Assembly (NCBI RefSeq): GCF_900156725.1
Contig: NZ_FTOI01000014.1
Coordinates: forward strand, 1-64,000
DNA length: 64,000 nt
Origin: Kaistella chaponensis
GTDB lineage: Bacteria > Bacteroidota > Bacteroidia > Flavobacteriales > Weeksellaceae
Direction: 5' to 3'
Part shown: positions 17,548 through 27,077 of the stretch, piece after piece
How positions within the stretch are numbered: the first letter of the stretch is position 1
How the letters are laid out: every line of letters starts with the position of its first letter
Translations under genes and position numbers: made by a program
The notes under the pieces: generated by a model
Database searches by the model: none
The model's input: only the letters and a program-made list of their open reading frames with translations
What the model was told of the DNA's origin: nothing

Positions 17548-18903
17548 TTATTCTGCTTTTGCAGCGGCAGGAATTGGATCTGCGTAATTTGCCAATCCAT
17601 AATTTCTGGTTTGTGCTTCTGGATTGTCAATATACCATTCAAACTCATCACGGAAGTGACGAATTGCTGCTGCAACCGGCCAAGCTGCGGCGTCACCAAG
17701 CGGACAAATCGTATTTCCTTCAATTTTTCTTTGAACATCCCAAAGCAAATCGATATCTGCCATTGTTCCAGTGCCGTTTGCAATTTTAGTCAAAATTCTC
17801 CACATCCAACCGGTTCCTTCACGACATGGGGTGCATTGTCCGCAACTTTCGTGCATGTAGAAATGGGCTAAACTTAGGGTATGTTTCACCACTGATTGGT
17901 CTTCATCTAAAACGATAAATCCACCTGAACCCATCATAGTTCCAGTAGCAAAACCACCATCTGCCAATGATTCATAATTCATGATTCTGGGTTCACCATT
18001 AATGGTTTTCAGTAATAAATTGGCAGGAACAATAGGTACAGAACTTCCACCTGGAATACAAGCTTTGAGTCTTTTACCATTTGGAATTCCACCACAATAT
18101 TCTTCAGAATAAATAAATTCTTCAACAGAAATGGTCATGTCGATTTCGTAAACTCCAGGTTTGTTGATGTTTCCACAAGCTGAAATTAATTTCGTTCCTG
18201 TAGATCTTCCCACTCCGATTTTCGCATATTCTGCACCAGTAATATTGATGATCGGAACAACTGCTGCAATGGTTTCAACATTATTAACAACCGTTGGAGA
18301 TTCCCAAAGTCCTTTTACCGCCGGAAATGGTGGTTTCAAACGTGGGTTTCCTCTTTTTCCTTCTAGAGATTCTAAGAGTGCAGTTTCTTCCCCACAGATA
18401 TAAGCTCCTGCGCCACGATGAACGTAGATTTCTAAATCGTATCCGGTTCCTAAAATGTTTTTTCCTAAGAATCCTGCTTTTTTAGCTTCTTCGATGGCTT
18501 CTTCCAAAATATCCGGAATCCAAGAATATTCCCCTCGGATGTAGATGTAAGAAGTATGTGCACCCAAAGCGAAAGAAGAAACAATCATTCCTTCAATCAA
18601 AAGGTGTGGAATAAATTCCATTAAATAACGGTCTTTGAAAGTTCCCGGTTCAGATTCATCGGCATTTACGACCAAATATCTCGGAACACCTTCTGGTTTT
18701 GCCAAGAAACTCCATTTTAATCCAGTTGGGAAACCTGCGCCACCACGACCACGAAGACCAGAAGTTTTCACTTCTTCGGTAATTGCATCGGGAGTCATTT
18801 TCAGGGCTTTTTCTACAGCGTCGTAACCGCCTTGTTTGCGATAAACATCGAAGTATCTAATTCCTTCTATATGTGCGTCTTTAAGTAAAAGTTTTTTACT
18901 CAT
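17548..18903 (-). CDS. nuoF: NADH-quinone oxidoreductase subunit F
   Basis: A 451-residue NADH-binding, FMN-containing subunit. The glycine-rich NADH/FMN motif [16 protein letters not shown] (about 48-63), [19 protein letters not shown] and the N3 cluster motif [15 protein letters not shown] are all intact. Normal length. It oxidises NADH at the tip of the peripheral arm. An unrelated envelope protein gene follows it before nuoG. Confidence 0.97.
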   Translation of the reverse strand: MSKKLLLKDAHIEGIRYFDVYRKQGGYDAVEKALKMTPDAITEEVKTSGLRGRGGAGFPTGLKWSFLAKPEGVPRYLVVNADESEPGTFKDRYLMEFIPHLLIEGMIVSSFALGAHTSYIYIRGEYSWIPDILEEAIEEAKKAGFLGKNILGTGYDLEIYVHRGAGAYICGEETALLESLEGKRGNPRLKPPFPAVKGLWESPTVVNNVETIAAVVPIINITGAEYAKIGVGRSTGTKLISACGNINKPGVYEIDMTISVEEFIYSEEYCGGIPNGKRLKACIPGGSSVPIVPANLLLKTINGEPRIMNYESLADGGFATGTMMGSGGFIVLDEDQSVVKHTLSLAHFYMHESCGQCTPCREGTGWMWRILTKIANGTGTMADIDLLWDVQRKIEGNTICPLGDAAAWPVAAAIRHFRDEFEWYIDNPEAQTRNYGLANYADPIPAAAKAE

Positions 18904-18978
18904 TTTTTATAAGCTTATTGCAATTGGCTTTTGGCTTTTTGCATTTAATTATTAGTAATCTGAAATTTAGAATTTTAA

Positions 18979-19488
18979 TTAATCCAAAGCAATTTGTCCC
19001 TGTCTGCAAAGTTCCAGGATCTCGTCTACTTTTTCTTTAGTTAAATTTTCATGATAAAATTTTCCCAACTGCATCATCGGTGCATAACCGCATGCGCCAA
19101 GACATTCTGCATTTTTCAATGTAAAAAGTCCGTCGGCAGAAGTTTCCCCGTTTTTAATGTTGAGCGTTTTTTTGATATGATTGATGATGTCATGACTTCC
19201 ATTCAACATGCAAGGCCCGGTTTGGCAAACTTCTAGAACATATTTACCTACAGGTTTCATGTTGAACATGGTGTAGAAAGTTGCAACTTCGTACACTTCA
19301 ATCGGCTTAATATCTAGAATTTCTGCAACATAATCCATCACAGGAACAGCCAACCAACCATCAAAATCCTTTTGTGCCAAATGAAGGATAGGAATCAAAG
19401 CTGATTTCTTTTTATCTTGTGGATATCGACCGATTATTTGATGAACCTGCGCTAAGGTTTCAGGCTTGAAAGTTATTGTTTCGCTCAT
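18979..19488 (-). CDS. nuoE: NADH-quinone oxidoreductase subunit E
   Basis: A 169-residue thioredoxin-like 2Fe-2S subunit holding cluster N1a. Ligands are visible in VCQTGPCML and CLGACGYAPMM. It works with NuoF at the NADH-oxidising end. A 121-base spacer containing an imperfect inverted repeat separates it from nuoD, and 75 bases separate it from nuoF. Presence of NuoE, F and G means that the complete NADH-oxidising module is encoded here. Confidence 0.96.
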   Translation of the reverse strand: MSETITFKPETLAQVHQIIGRYPQDKKKSALIPILHLAQKDFDGWLAVPVMDYVAEILDIKPIEVYEVATFYTMFNMKPVGKYVLEVCQTGPCMLNGSHDIINHIKKTLNIKNGETSADGLFTLKNAECLGACGYAPMMQLGKFYHENLTKEKVDEILELCRQGQIALD

Positions 19489-19496
19489 TTTTTTTT

Positions 19497-19583
19497 AAGA
19501 TTAAAGAACAAAGAGAAAAGAGTAAAGACTCTCAATTCATTATTCTATATTCATTTTATCTTTACGAAGAAAGTCTTTAATCT
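19497..19583. repeat. Imperfect inverted repeat in the nuoD-nuoE spacer
   Basis: AAGATTAAAGA (19498-19508) is answered by TCTTTAATCTT (about 19574-19584), with further purine-rich versus pyrimidine-rich complementarity inside (AGTAAAGACT against AGTCTTTAATC). It could fold in the nuo transcript between two subunit genes. No protein is encoded. Confidence 0.45.
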
Positions 19584-19609
19584 TCCTTCTTTTATCTTTT
19601 TTCTAAATT

Positions 19610-20833
19610 TTACGCGTCTAATTCTCCTGCGATGACGTTCAAACTACTCAATGTTACAACAGCATCTGAAATTACAGAACCTGTAATCATTTCCGGGTAC
19701 GCTTGGTAATAAATAAAGCAAGGTCTTCTGAAGTGTAATCTGTAAGGTGATCTTCCGCCATCACTTACCAAGTAAAATCCTAATTCTCCGTTTCCACCTT
19801 CTACCGCGTGATAAACTTCGCCTTTTGGAACTTCTGTTTCGCCCATCACAATTTTGAAATGGTAAATTAATGCTTCCATTTTGGTATAAACATCTGCTTT
19901 TTCCGGCAGATAGAATTCGGGAACATCTGCGTGGAATGGTCCATCTGGAAGACGATCCATCGCTTGTTGAATGATTTTTAAACTCTCCCAAATTTCACTT
20001 TGACGAACCATAAAACGGTCGTAAGTATCGCCCGAAGTTCCTACAGGAATATTGAAATCAAAATCTTCGTATGAAGAGTAGGGACTCGCAACCCGAACAT
20101 CATAATCCACTCCAGCTGCACGTAAATTTGGTCCTGTAAAACCATAACTCAAAGCGCGCTCTGCTGAAATAGAACCTGCACCAATGGTACGATCCATGAA
20201 AATTCTATTTCTTTCTAACAAATCTCCAAATTCTTTGAATCTCGCTGGAAAAGTTTTTAGAAAATCACGAACCAATTCATGAAATTTCGGGGTGAAATCT
20301 CTTTCGAAACCACCAATTCTTCCCATGTTGGTTGTTAATCGTGCGCCGCAAACTTGCTCGTACATGTCGTAGATTTTCTCACGATCCTGGAACATATAGG
20401 TAAATCCGGTTAAAGCACCGGTATCAACTCCGGTAACCGCATTACAAACCAAGTGATCTGCAATTCTTGCTAATTCCATCATAATAACACGCATATATTG
20501 TACGCGTTTTGGAACTTCAACTCCTAGAAGTTTTTCTACCGTCATATGCCATCCAATATTATTGATTGGCGAGGAGCAGTAGTTCATTCGGTCGGTTAAA
20601 GTCGTGATCTGTGTAAAATTTCTTCTTTCAGATATTTTTTCAAAAGCACGGTGAATATAACCTACTGTTTGTTCTGAATGGAGAATTTTCTCTCCATCCA
20701 TCGTCAGAATATTTTGAAAGATTCCGTGGGTTGCAGGGTGAGTTGGACCTAAATTGAGGGTGTATAATTGCCCATCAATCTGTTCCTTTGTTTCGTATTG
20801 CGTTAATATATTGGAGAGTGCGTTGTCTTTCAT
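19610..20833 (-). CDS. nuoD: NADH-quinone oxidoreductase subunit D
   Basis: A 407-residue 49-kDa-type subunit. Motifs include LNLGPTHPATHGIFQN, the quinone-site His-rich loop (HSEQTVGYIHRAFEKI) and the C-terminal IAGELDA. It is not fused to NuoC, as in most bacteria outside the enterobacteria. It forms the quinone-binding cavity with NuoB. It starts 44 bases after nuoC. Confidence 0.97.
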   Translation of the reverse strand: MKDNALSNILTQYETKEQIDGQLYTLNLGPTHPATHGIFQNILTMDGEKILHSEQTVGYIHRAFEKISERRNFTQITTLTDRMNYCSSPINNIGWHMTVEKLLGVEVPKRVQYMRVIMMELARIADHLVCNAVTGVDTGALTGFTYMFQDREKIYDMYEQVCGARLTTNMGRIGGFERDFTPKFHELVRDFLKTFPARFKEFGDLLERNRIFMDRTIGAGSISAERALSYGFTGPNLRAAGVDYDVRVASPYSSYEDFDFNIPVGTSGDTYDRFMVRQSEIWESLKIIQQAMDRLPDGPFHADVPEFYLPEKADVYTKMEALIYHFKIVMGETEVPKGEVYHAVEGGNGELGFYLVSDGGRSPYRLHFRRPCFIYYQAYPEMITGSVISDAVVTLSSLNVIAGELDA

Positions 20834-20877
20834 AAATTTTAATGCTTTAGGCTTTAAGCTTATTGCTTAGGGTCATT

Positions 20878-21378
20878 TTATCTTCCGAACATTACATCAT
20901 CTTTATCCGTTCTGGTGCCATCTTCCAAAGGATATTGTTTCAACATCGGATGGTAACCAAGACCTGGATCGTTTAAGATTACTCTTAAATCGGGGTGTCC
21001 TTTAAATTTAATGCCGTAGAAATCGAAAGTTTCTCTTTCCATCCAATTTGCACCTGCGAATAATTCAACAAGTGAATCTACTTCTGCATTTTCAAAAGGC
21101 ATGAAAACTTTGAGTCGCACCCGAAGATTTTCAACCAAATTATGCAAATGGTAAATAACTCCTAATTCTTTTTCTGGGGTTTCAGGATGATGGATTCCGC
21201 AGATATCTGTAAGGAAATTAAAACCTAAACTGCTGTCTTTCATATGATGAACGACTTTTTTAAGGTCTTGTTTCTTTATTTCTAAAGTCAACATTCCGTA
21301 CGGTTCTGAACTTGAAATTACTGTTTCGGGAAACTCTCTTGTAATAGCTTCTAAGACGAAATTATTGGTAAACTCCAT
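20878..21378 (-). CDS. nuoC: NADH-quinone oxidoreductase subunit C
   Basis: A 166-residue 30-kDa-type subunit of the peripheral arm. The signature around WMERETFDFYGIKFKGHPDL (about 111-130) and the terminal YPLEDGTRTDKDDVMFGR are recognisable. It starts 3 bases after nuoB. It has a structural role at the NuoB/NuoD interface. Confidence 0.95.
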   Translation of the reverse strand: MEFTNNFVLEAITREFPETVISSSEPYGMLTLEIKKQDLKKVVHHMKDSSLGFNFLTDICGIHHPETPEKELGVIYHLHNLVENLRVRLKVFMPFENAEVDSLVELFAGANWMERETFDFYGIKFKGHPDLRVILNDPGLGYHPMLKQYPLEDGTRTDKDDVMFGR

Positions 21379-21381
21379 AAA

Positions 21382-21939
21382 TTAATTGATGTTAAAAGAT
21401 TCCAATAATTCTTTATACTGAGGAAGATCTCTTCTTCTTAAACTTTCACTTTCTGCCAGCGCTTGAACCTGCATAAATCCTTCTAAAATTTGTTCTGGTC
21501 TTGGTGGACATCCTGGAACGTACACATCTACAGGAATTACGCGGTCAATTCCTTGAAGAACAGAATAAGAATCGAAAATTCCGCCACTTGATGCACATGC
21601 GCCAACTGCGATTACCCATTTTGGTTCAGCCATTTGGGTATAAACTTCCTTTAAGATGGGTCCTAATTTTTTAGAAATGGTTCCGCAAACCATCAAAACA
21701 TCGGCTTGTCTTGGAGAGAAACTCATTCTTTCCCCACCAAATCGGGCCAAATCGTAATTTGGACCCATGGTTGCCATAAATTCAATTCCACAACAAGAGG
21801 TTGCGAAAGGAAGTGGCCACAAGGAAAGTGAGCGCGCCATTCCAATCAAATTATTCAAATTGGTGGCAAAGAAACCTTCTCCTTCAAATCCTGGAGGAGC
21901 AGGAGCGTTTGTATTTATTTTTGGTGTATTTTCTGACAT
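21382..21939 (-). CDS. nuoB: NADH-quinone oxidoreductase subunit B
   Basis: A 185-residue PSST-type subunit carrying cluster N2. The tandem cysteines Cys49-Cys50 (ATSCCGIEF), the GACASSGG cysteine and the VPGCPPRPEQ cysteine are all present. N2 is the last cluster before quinone. The N-terminal 25 residues are Pro/Asn-rich and unstructured. It lies 60 bases after nuoA. Confidence 0.97.
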   Translation of the reverse strand: MSENTPKINTNAPAPPGFEGEGFFATNLNNLIGMARSLSLWPLPFATSCCGIEFMATMGPNYDLARFGGERMSFSPRQADVLMVCGTISKKLGPILKEVYTQMAEPKWVIAVGACASSGGIFDSYSVLQGIDRVIPVDVYVPGCPPRPEQILEGFMQVQALAESESLRRRDLPQYKELLESFNIN

Positions 21940-21999
21940 TTTAATTTAATTTTTTAAAGAAACTTTAAATCAATTTCATTGATATGATAAGATTCAATT

Positions 22000-22371
22000 T
22001 TATTTATCCCAGTCGAGAGCGCCACGTTTTAGAACATAAATAAATCCTAAAAAGAAAATGCCGACAAAGGTTGCAACTGCGAGAAATCCTTCTAAGCCGA
22101 ATTCCCGAAAGTTAACGGCGTATGGATAAAAGAATACAATTTCAATATCGAAAAGAACAAATAATACAGCCGTCAAGAAATATCGGATAGAAAACGGAGT
22201 TCTTGCGTCACCTTCGCTTTCTATACCGCATTCAAACGATTTATTTTTATTGACGGTACTGTCTTGTTGTTTTGGTCCCAAAAAATGGGCACCTAACAAA
22301 GAAATCGCTACAAAACCAATGGCAACCAAAGCTTGGATGATAATCGGGATATAATTTTCAGGTAAATTCAT
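22000..22371 (-). CDS. nuoA: NADH-quinone oxidoreductase subunit A
   Basis: A 123-residue membrane subunit with three hydrophobic helices, the quinone-side loop FECGIESEGDARTPFSIRYF (about 46-65) and the FDIEIVFFYPYA helix. It is the first gene of the operon; a TAAATTTG -7 element lies just upstream. Normal length. Confidence 0.96.
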   Translation of the reverse strand: MNLPENYIPIIIQALVAIGFVAISLLGAHFLGPKQQDSTVNKNKSFECGIESEGDARTPFSIRYFLTAVLFVLFDIEIVFFYPYAVNFREFGLEGFLAVATFVGIFFLGFIYVLKRGALDWDK

Positions 22372-22394
22372 TGCTACATTATTTTCTCAATCTG

Positions 22395-22402
22395 CAAATT
22401 TA
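22395..22402 (-). promoter_or_regulatory. Candidate -7 promoter element of the nuo operon
   Basis: On the minus strand this reads TAAATTTG, a full match to the Bacteroidetes TAnnTTTG -7 consensus, 23 bases upstream of the nuoA start. No perfect TTTG -33 box was seen at the usual distance. Confidence 0.5.
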
Positions 22403-22489
22403 ACGAATAAAGATGTAAAGCGAAAATATATACTTCCTTAAATATAATTGAAATTGGCTATTTGTTTAATTTAGAACTATTAAAAACAA

Positions 22490-22678
22490 TTACTTTTTGC
22501 CCGTATCTTTCAATCTTTTTAATACCGTATAAGCAACGAAACCTATATATAAAAAGAGGAAACTGGCAAAAAGGATATTGATGATGCTGTTCACTCGTTC
22601 GTCTTGAACCTGAAAGAACTGATTGTACGCCACAAAGGCTAAAATGATGACAATGTAGATCGTGAGTTGCTTTTTCAT
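22490..22678 (-). CDS. Small two-helix membrane protein, unknown function
   Basis: A 62-residue protein with two hydrophobic segments (about 5-20 and 35-53) and a Lys-rich C terminus (KRLKDTGKK). It does not belong to a family that I recognise. It lies between the GNAT-like gene (43 bases upstream on the same strand) and nuoA (118 bases downstream), so it may be the tail of the GNAT transcript. Codon use looks native. Confidence 0.6.
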   Translation of the reverse strand: MKKQLTIYIVIILAFVAYNQFFQVQDERVNSIINILFASFLFLYIGFVAYTVLKRLKDTGKK

Positions 22679-22721
22679 GCGGTAAAAAGGTTTGAAATTT
22701 TGAAGGCTTCTAATTTTGAGG

Positions 22722-23846
22722 TTAAAGTTCTTTGGAATAGGTTCTTCGCCGTTTGTGATTGGTTGGGTTGTAATCTTGCCAAAGTGCTTGTACGCCTTTG
22801 TTTTCTTCTAATTCAGGGTTGGTTTCCGCGAACTTAATCCCCATTTTATTGAATCTCACAAAGATCTCTTTAAAAATAATCGCAGTAACACCACGTCTTT
22901 GATATTCCGGATGAATGCCGATTAAATAAAAATTTGCGCGGTCGTTTTTCTTTCCAGCCTGCAAAAAATGCCACCATCCGAAAGGAAATAGTTTGCCTTT
23001 CGATTTTTGCAAAGCTTTAGAGTAAGACGGCATGGTAACGGCGAACGAAACGAGGTTGTGGTTTTCGTCTTCCACACAAATGATATAATTTTTATCAATA
23101 AACGGAAAGTACTTTTCCTTATAGGTTTTTATCTGTTCATCGGTGATCGGAGTGTAAGTAGATAAGGTGTTATAGGTTTGATCCAACAATTTAAACATCG
23201 GTTCGATATACGGGATGATTTCTTTTTTGTTTTTAAAATCGAGTACTTTCAGTTTGTATTTTTGGGCAACCAAGTCACTGAATTTTTTTACTTTCTCCGA
23301 TAAAACCGTGGGGAAATCCATTTCATATTCTACCCATTCTTTTTCTTTGACCAAACCCAATTTTTCTAAATGTTCGGAATAATATTCAAAATTATACAAG
23401 CCGATCATGGTCGCCAATTTATCGAAACCCATGATCAACATTCCGGCTTTGTCGAGATTTGTAAATCCCATCGGACCTTCAATTTTTTTGATATTTTTTT
23501 CTTTCGCAAAGGTGATGACTGCATTGATCAATGCTTCCGAAACTTCGAAATCATTAATAAAATCGAGCCAACCAAACCGAACTTTACTTATTCCCAGTTC
23601 TTTTTCTTCTTTGTGATTGAGTATAGCAGCAACTCTCCCGACAATTTTTTCGTCTTTATACGCAAGGAACTGTTTTGCATCTGAATAAGCTAAAGCAGGA
23701 TTTTCTTTTGGATTCCAAACATTTTTTTCATCATTAATTAAAGAGGGAACGTAATTTTTATTATGTTTGTAAAGTTGCATCGGAAAATCGATGAAATTTT
23801 TCAGATCGCGTGCTGTTTTTACTTCAATTAAAGAGACTGTAGACAT
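22722..23846 (-). CDS. GNAT-fold N-acetyltransferase-like protein
   Basis: A 374-residue protein of a Bacteroidetes family that combines a divergent N-terminal half (about 1-190, FIDFPMQLYKHNKNYVPSL) with a C-terminal GNAT-like acetyltransferase domain. The acetyl-CoA loop is suggested by LIGIHPEYQRRGVTAIIFKE (about 315-334). The start carries two TATATTTG-type -7 elements upstream on the minus strand (23864-23871 and 23883-23890). The substrate is unknown; such proteins are usually annotated only as hypothetical or GNAT family. Confidence 0.75.
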   Translation of the reverse strand: MSTVSLIEVKTARDLKNFIDFPMQLYKHNKNYVPSLINDEKNVWNPKENPALAYSDAKQFLAYKDEKIVGRVAAILNHKEEKELGISKVRFGWLDFINDFEVSEALINAVITFAKEKNIKKIEGPMGFTNLDKAGMLIMGFDKLATMIGLYNFEYYSEHLEKLGLVKEKEWVEYEMDFPTVLSEKVKKFSDLVAQKYKLKVLDFKNKKEIIPYIEPMFKLLDQTYNTLSTYTPITDEQIKTYKEKYFPFIDKNYIICVEDENHNLVSFAVTMPSYSKALQKSKGKLFPFGWWHFLQAGKKNDRANFYLIGIHPEYQRRGVTAIIFKEIFVRFNKMGIKFAETNPELEENKGVQALWQDYNPTNHKRRRTYSKEL

Positions 23847-23953
23847 GTATGAGTATTTGAAAACAAATATAAATCTTTAAAACAAATATAAAAACTTTGG
23901 CACGTTTTTTACAGCTAAGAAGGCAATTTTAAAATACATAAATTAAGGAAAAA

Positions 23954-24628
23954 ATGACAGGATATTATTTGATTATAGGCGTTTCGATGTTGATCAGTTG
24001 GCTGGTTTCTTCAAAACTTAAATCTAAATTTGCTTATTATTCTCAAGTTCATCTTCGCAATGGGATGTCGGGAAAAGAGGTAGCAGAAAAAATGTTACGG
24101 GACAATGGTATTAATGATGTACAAGTCATTTCAGTTCCGGGTCAATTGACGGATCATTATAATCCCGCGGATAAAACAGTCAATCTTTCAGAAGGCGTTT
24201 ATATGCAAAGAAATGCAGCCGCTGCAGCTGTTGCAGCTCACGAATGTGGTCACGCAGTACAACATGCAGTGGGATATTCGATGCTTCAATTGCGTTCGAA
24301 ATTAGTACCGATGGTGAATATCAGTTCCAATCTTATGCAGTTTGTTTTAATTGCCGGAATTGTACTGATGACAGCGACAAGAACGATCGAAAATCCAAAC
24401 GGAAATACCACGGTTCTTGCCATTGGTGTTGCAATGTTTGCTTTTACGACGTTGTTCGCATTTGTCACTTTGCCAGTAGAATACGACGCGAGTAAACGAG
24501 CGATGACCTGGTTGAAAGATACAGGAACCGTAACTGCAGAAGAATTTGTGGGCGTAAAAGATTCGCTTACTTGGGCTGCAAGAACGTATGTTGTTGCTGC
24601 GATCGGTTCTTTGGCACAACTTCTTTAA
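23954..24628 (+). CDS. Neutral zinc metallopeptidase, membrane-bound (YugP-like)
   Basis: A 224-residue integral membrane protein of the Zn_peptidase_2 family. The zinc-binding HExxH motif is His96-Glu-Cys-Gly-His100 in AAHECGHAVQH. Hydrophobic helices lie near residues 1-16, 118-136, 150-170 and 205-222. The length matches the family (about 225-230). The biological substrate is not known for most members. It is divergent from the GNAT-like gene and convergent with yigZ. Confidence 0.88.
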   Translation: MTGYYLIIGVSMLISWLVSSKLKSKFAYYSQVHLRNGMSGKEVAEKMLRDNGINDVQVISVPGQLTDHYNPADKTVNLSEGVYMQRNAAAAAVAAHECGHAVQHAVGYSMLQLRSKLVPMVNISSNLMQFVLIAGIVLMTATRTIENPNGNTTVLAIGVAMFAFTTLFAFVTLPVEYDASKRAMTWLKDTGTVTAEEFVGVKDSLTWAARTYVVAAIGSLAQLL

Positions 24629-24688
24629 TGGGCGTCTTTATTGATGGGAAGAAGAGATTAATTGGAATTAAGGAAAAGGGAAACCTTT

Positions 24689-25291
24689 TTAAAGGAATTT
24701 AAACGAAATATTTTGCATCTCAGACAATTGTTCTGAGATGTTTTCTTTTTGGGAAGTATTAATTTTGGCTATGATCTTGCATTGCTCTTCTGAGAAGAAA
24801 TTCAATATTTTACCGTCGAATTTGTTGAGTAGCGTGAAGATTTGGTTTTGTTTGTTGAAATCAAATTCAATTTCTACCTCGCTTTCGAGATCTTTTGTGA
24901 TGATTTCGCTTTCTTCCAGCGTCAGTTTTGCAGATTCTTTGTAGGTTTTTACCAATCCTGAAACGCCCAGTTTAGTACCGCCATAATATCTTACAACGAT
25001 CAGAAGAATATGGGTGAGTTCATTTGCCAAGAGCTGATTGTAAATAGGTAATCCTGCACTTCCACTTGGTTCTCCGTCGTCATTTGCACGGTAATTTTCA
25101 CCCTCAATTCCGAGACGAAAGGCGTAACAATGATGCGTGGCTTTTGGATGTTCGGTTCGTACTTTTTCTAATGCCGCTTTTATTTCTGCTTCATTATTCA
25201 CCGGAAAAGAAAAACCAATGAATTTGCTGCCTTTTTCTTTCAAAAGGATATTTTCAAGCGGTGATTTTATGGTTTTAAAGGAGAACTGCAT
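24689..25291 (-). CDS. YigZ / IMPACT family protein
   Basis: A 200-residue protein of the UPF0029/YigZ family. The diagnostic NDDGEPSGSAGLPI motif (about 74-87) and VRYYGGTKLGVSGLVKTY are intact, and the C-terminal DUF1949-like ferredoxin fold follows (about 135-200). The ATG at 25291 is preferred over a TTG one codon upstream. The eukaryotic relative IMPACT acts on translation control; the bacterial role is unclear. It converges with the zinc peptidase gene across a short gap that holds only a weak hairpin. Confidence 0.9.
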   Translation of the reverse strand: MQFSFKTIKSPLENILLKEKGSKFIGFSFPVNNEAEIKAALEKVRTEHPKATHHCYAFRLGIEGENYRANDDGEPSGSAGLPIYNQLLANELTHILLIVVRYYGGTKLGVSGLVKTYKESAKLTLEESEIITKDLESEVEIEFDFNKQNQIFTLLNKFDGKILNFFSEEQCKIIAKINTSQKENISEQLSEMQNISFKFL

Positions 25292-25347
25292 CAATCGGTT
25301 TTTTGCTTCGAAATTTTTATGAAAAGAATTGAAAAATACTCGTCAAA

Positions 25348-26376
25348 TTATTTTTGATTGTTTCGGTAAAAATAAAGAAGGTTATCTCTCAATTGCATTT
25401 CTTTTTCCAATTCAAATTCAAATTCCGGAGCCTTTGTTCCGTGGATTAGATTCAAATTTTCATTCTTAATGATTACCGCTTCATCCCAAATTCCTGCTTT
25501 TATAAATTCCGTTAAGGTAAAACTTCCACCTTCAATAATCACCGACTGTATCTGTTCTTCAAAGAGTTTCTGCATGAACTGGTCTAAGAAATTTTCTTTT
25601 TCTATTTTAATGAATTTTACATGTCCTTCTTCGCTGTTTTTTAAAGAATTAAAAACCAAAGTCGGCGCTTCATTGCTGAAAATTTTAAAGTCGTGCGGAA
25701 CTTTCAAATCAAAATCAATTAGAATTCTTACGGGATTTCTTCCCACAATTTCGCGGGTTGTTAAGCTTGCATTATCTGTTAAAGCCGTTTTTGTTCCGAT
25801 CAAAATCGCATGTTCCTCACTTCGCAGGGTATGAACAAATTGTTTTGATAACGAATTGCTAATGGATGTAGGTTTGAAGTCTTTATCTAGAAAACCGTCA
25901 TTCGACTGTGCCCATTTTAAAATGATGTAGGGTCTTTTTTGCTGATGAAAAGTAAAAAATCTCTTATTTAACTCCTGACATTCTTTTTCCAGAATTCCCG
26001 AAACGACTTCTATTCCTGCTTTTTCTAAAATCTCTTTCCCTTTTCCGTTTACTTTCTCGTGGGAATCCAAAGTTCCGATGACTACTTTTTTGAAACCGAT
26101 TTCTACAATTTTATTCGCACAAGGACCCGTTTTTCCATAATGAGCGCAAGGTTCAAGCGATACATAAATGGTCGACTCCTTTAATAAATCTTTATTTTTT
26201 ACGGAATTTATGGCATTGATTTCTGCATGATTTTCGCCGGCTTTGTGATGATATCCTTCACCGATGATGGTATCTTGGTACACAATCACACTTCCAACCA
26301 ATGGATTTGGATAGGTTTTACCCAAAGCTTTTTTTGCGAGTTCAATGCAGCGTTTCATGTAAATTTGATCGGTCAT
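25348..26376 (-). CDS. ribD: Riboflavin biosynthesis bifunctional deaminase/reductase RibD
   Basis: A 342-residue enzyme of flavin synthesis. The N-terminal deaminase domain shows the zinc motif HAEINAI and PCAHYGKTGPCA (about 50-86). The C-terminal reductase domain (about 145-342) has the family pattern RPYIILKWAQSNDGF and VIIEGGSFTLTEF. The chosen ATG opens MTDQIYMKRCIELAKKA, the normal RibD start; 26 further in-frame codons upstream (to 26454) cross the preceding gene's terminator and look non-coding. Confidence 0.93.
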   Translation of the reverse strand: MTDQIYMKRCIELAKKALGKTYPNPLVGSVIVYQDTIIGEGYHHKAGENHAEINAINSVKNKDLLKESTIYVSLEPCAHYGKTGPCANKIVEIGFKKVVIGTLDSHEKVNGKGKEILEKAGIEVVSGILEKECQELNKRFFTFHQQKRPYIILKWAQSNDGFLDKDFKPTSISNSLSKQFVHTLRSEEHAILIGTKTALTDNASLTTREIVGRNPVRILIDFDLKVPHDFKIFSNEAPTLVFNSLKNSEEGHVKFIKIEKENFLDQFMQKLFEEQIQSVIIEGGSFTLTEFIKAGIWDEAVIIKNENLNLIHGTKAPEFEFELEKEMQLRDNLLYFYRNNQK

Positions 26377-26415
26377 TCTCTGATTGCTTGTGGTTCTGAA
26401 AATTGATAATTTGCT

Positions 26416-26447
26416 AAAAAAACACCCAACATTTTGCCGAGTGTTTT
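26416..26447 (-). terminator. Candidate terminator between the secreted protein gene and ribD
   Basis: On the minus strand AAAACAC and GTGTTTT form a 7-bp stem around a 16-base loop, followed by a T run. It lies about 20 bases past the stop of the secreted-protein gene and just before ribD. Confidence 0.5.
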
Positions 26448-26467
26448 GATACATGATTTTTGTAAAA

Positions 26468-27073
26468 CTATTTTGCGAGAGGCAATGCAGCCACTTTAAT
26501 TTCTGGAATTTTGTATTCGATGATATTGGTCATCAGTTGATCTCTTTCTTTTCCCAAGGATTTTACCGAAGATTTCAAGTCACTGTATATTCTTTTCGCA
26601 TAAGAAAGAATGAGGAAACTTTTTTGGCTTCCAGTTTCAAACTGCTTGAATCGGTAAACATTGTATTCAATGTATGGATCACCTTTTGCGGGTGCTTCAG
26701 AGATGAAAAAATCGACAATATATTCTTTTCCATCCGGACTTTCAGATACGTTTACTTTTGCGAACTTGTCTTTTTCTCCTCGATTCTGAATAGATTCTAC
26801 TTTTTGTCTCACTGCCAATTCTATTTCGATTTCTTTATTAAAAAATGAAAAGTCGAGCAATTGCGTGAAATTTTCAATTTGTTCATCTCGTGGTAGAAAC
26901 TGTTGTCTATAAAGCGTTTTCGAAGGTTGTTTGCTCCAACTTAGAAAAAATTCTGTACCGTTTAATTCAATCGGTCCCGGAACGGAAATGAGATCTGCAA
27001 CATTTTCTTGAGCTTTAACAAAGCTTAAAGTTGCGATCAACAGCAGTATGAATATTTTTTTTACCATAACCAT
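26468..27073 (-). CDS. Secreted protein of unknown function
   Basis: A 201-residue protein with a signal peptide (MVKKIFILLLIATLSFVKAQ, with two alternative ATGs two codons apart). The mature part is a mix of beta-like and charged helical sequence, without Cys pairs or catalytic motifs that I recognise. It begins 4 bases after the DUF349 gene stop, so the two are probably one transcript. It is probably periplasmic or surface-attached, but nothing in the sequence assigns a role. Confidence 0.7.
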   Translation of the reverse strand: MVMVKKIFILLLIATLSFVKAQENVADLISVPGPIELNGTEFFLSWSKQPSKTLYRQQFLPRDEQIENFTQLLDFSFFNKEIEIELAVRQKVESIQNRGEKDKFAKVNVSESPDGKEYIVDFFISEAPAKGDPYIEYNVYRFKQFETGSQKSFLILSYAKRIYSDLKSSVKSLGKERDQLMTNIIEYKIPEIKVAALPLAK

Positions 27074-27077
27074 CTGC

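Noticed and set aside
24671-24691. Hairpin AAAAGG-GAAA-CCTTTT between the zinc peptidase and yigZ
   Set aside because: Only six base pairs, two of them G-C; too weak to call a terminator.
26377-26454. N-terminal extension of RibD
   Set aside because: It overlaps the terminator of the gene upstream and lies outside the deaminase domain.
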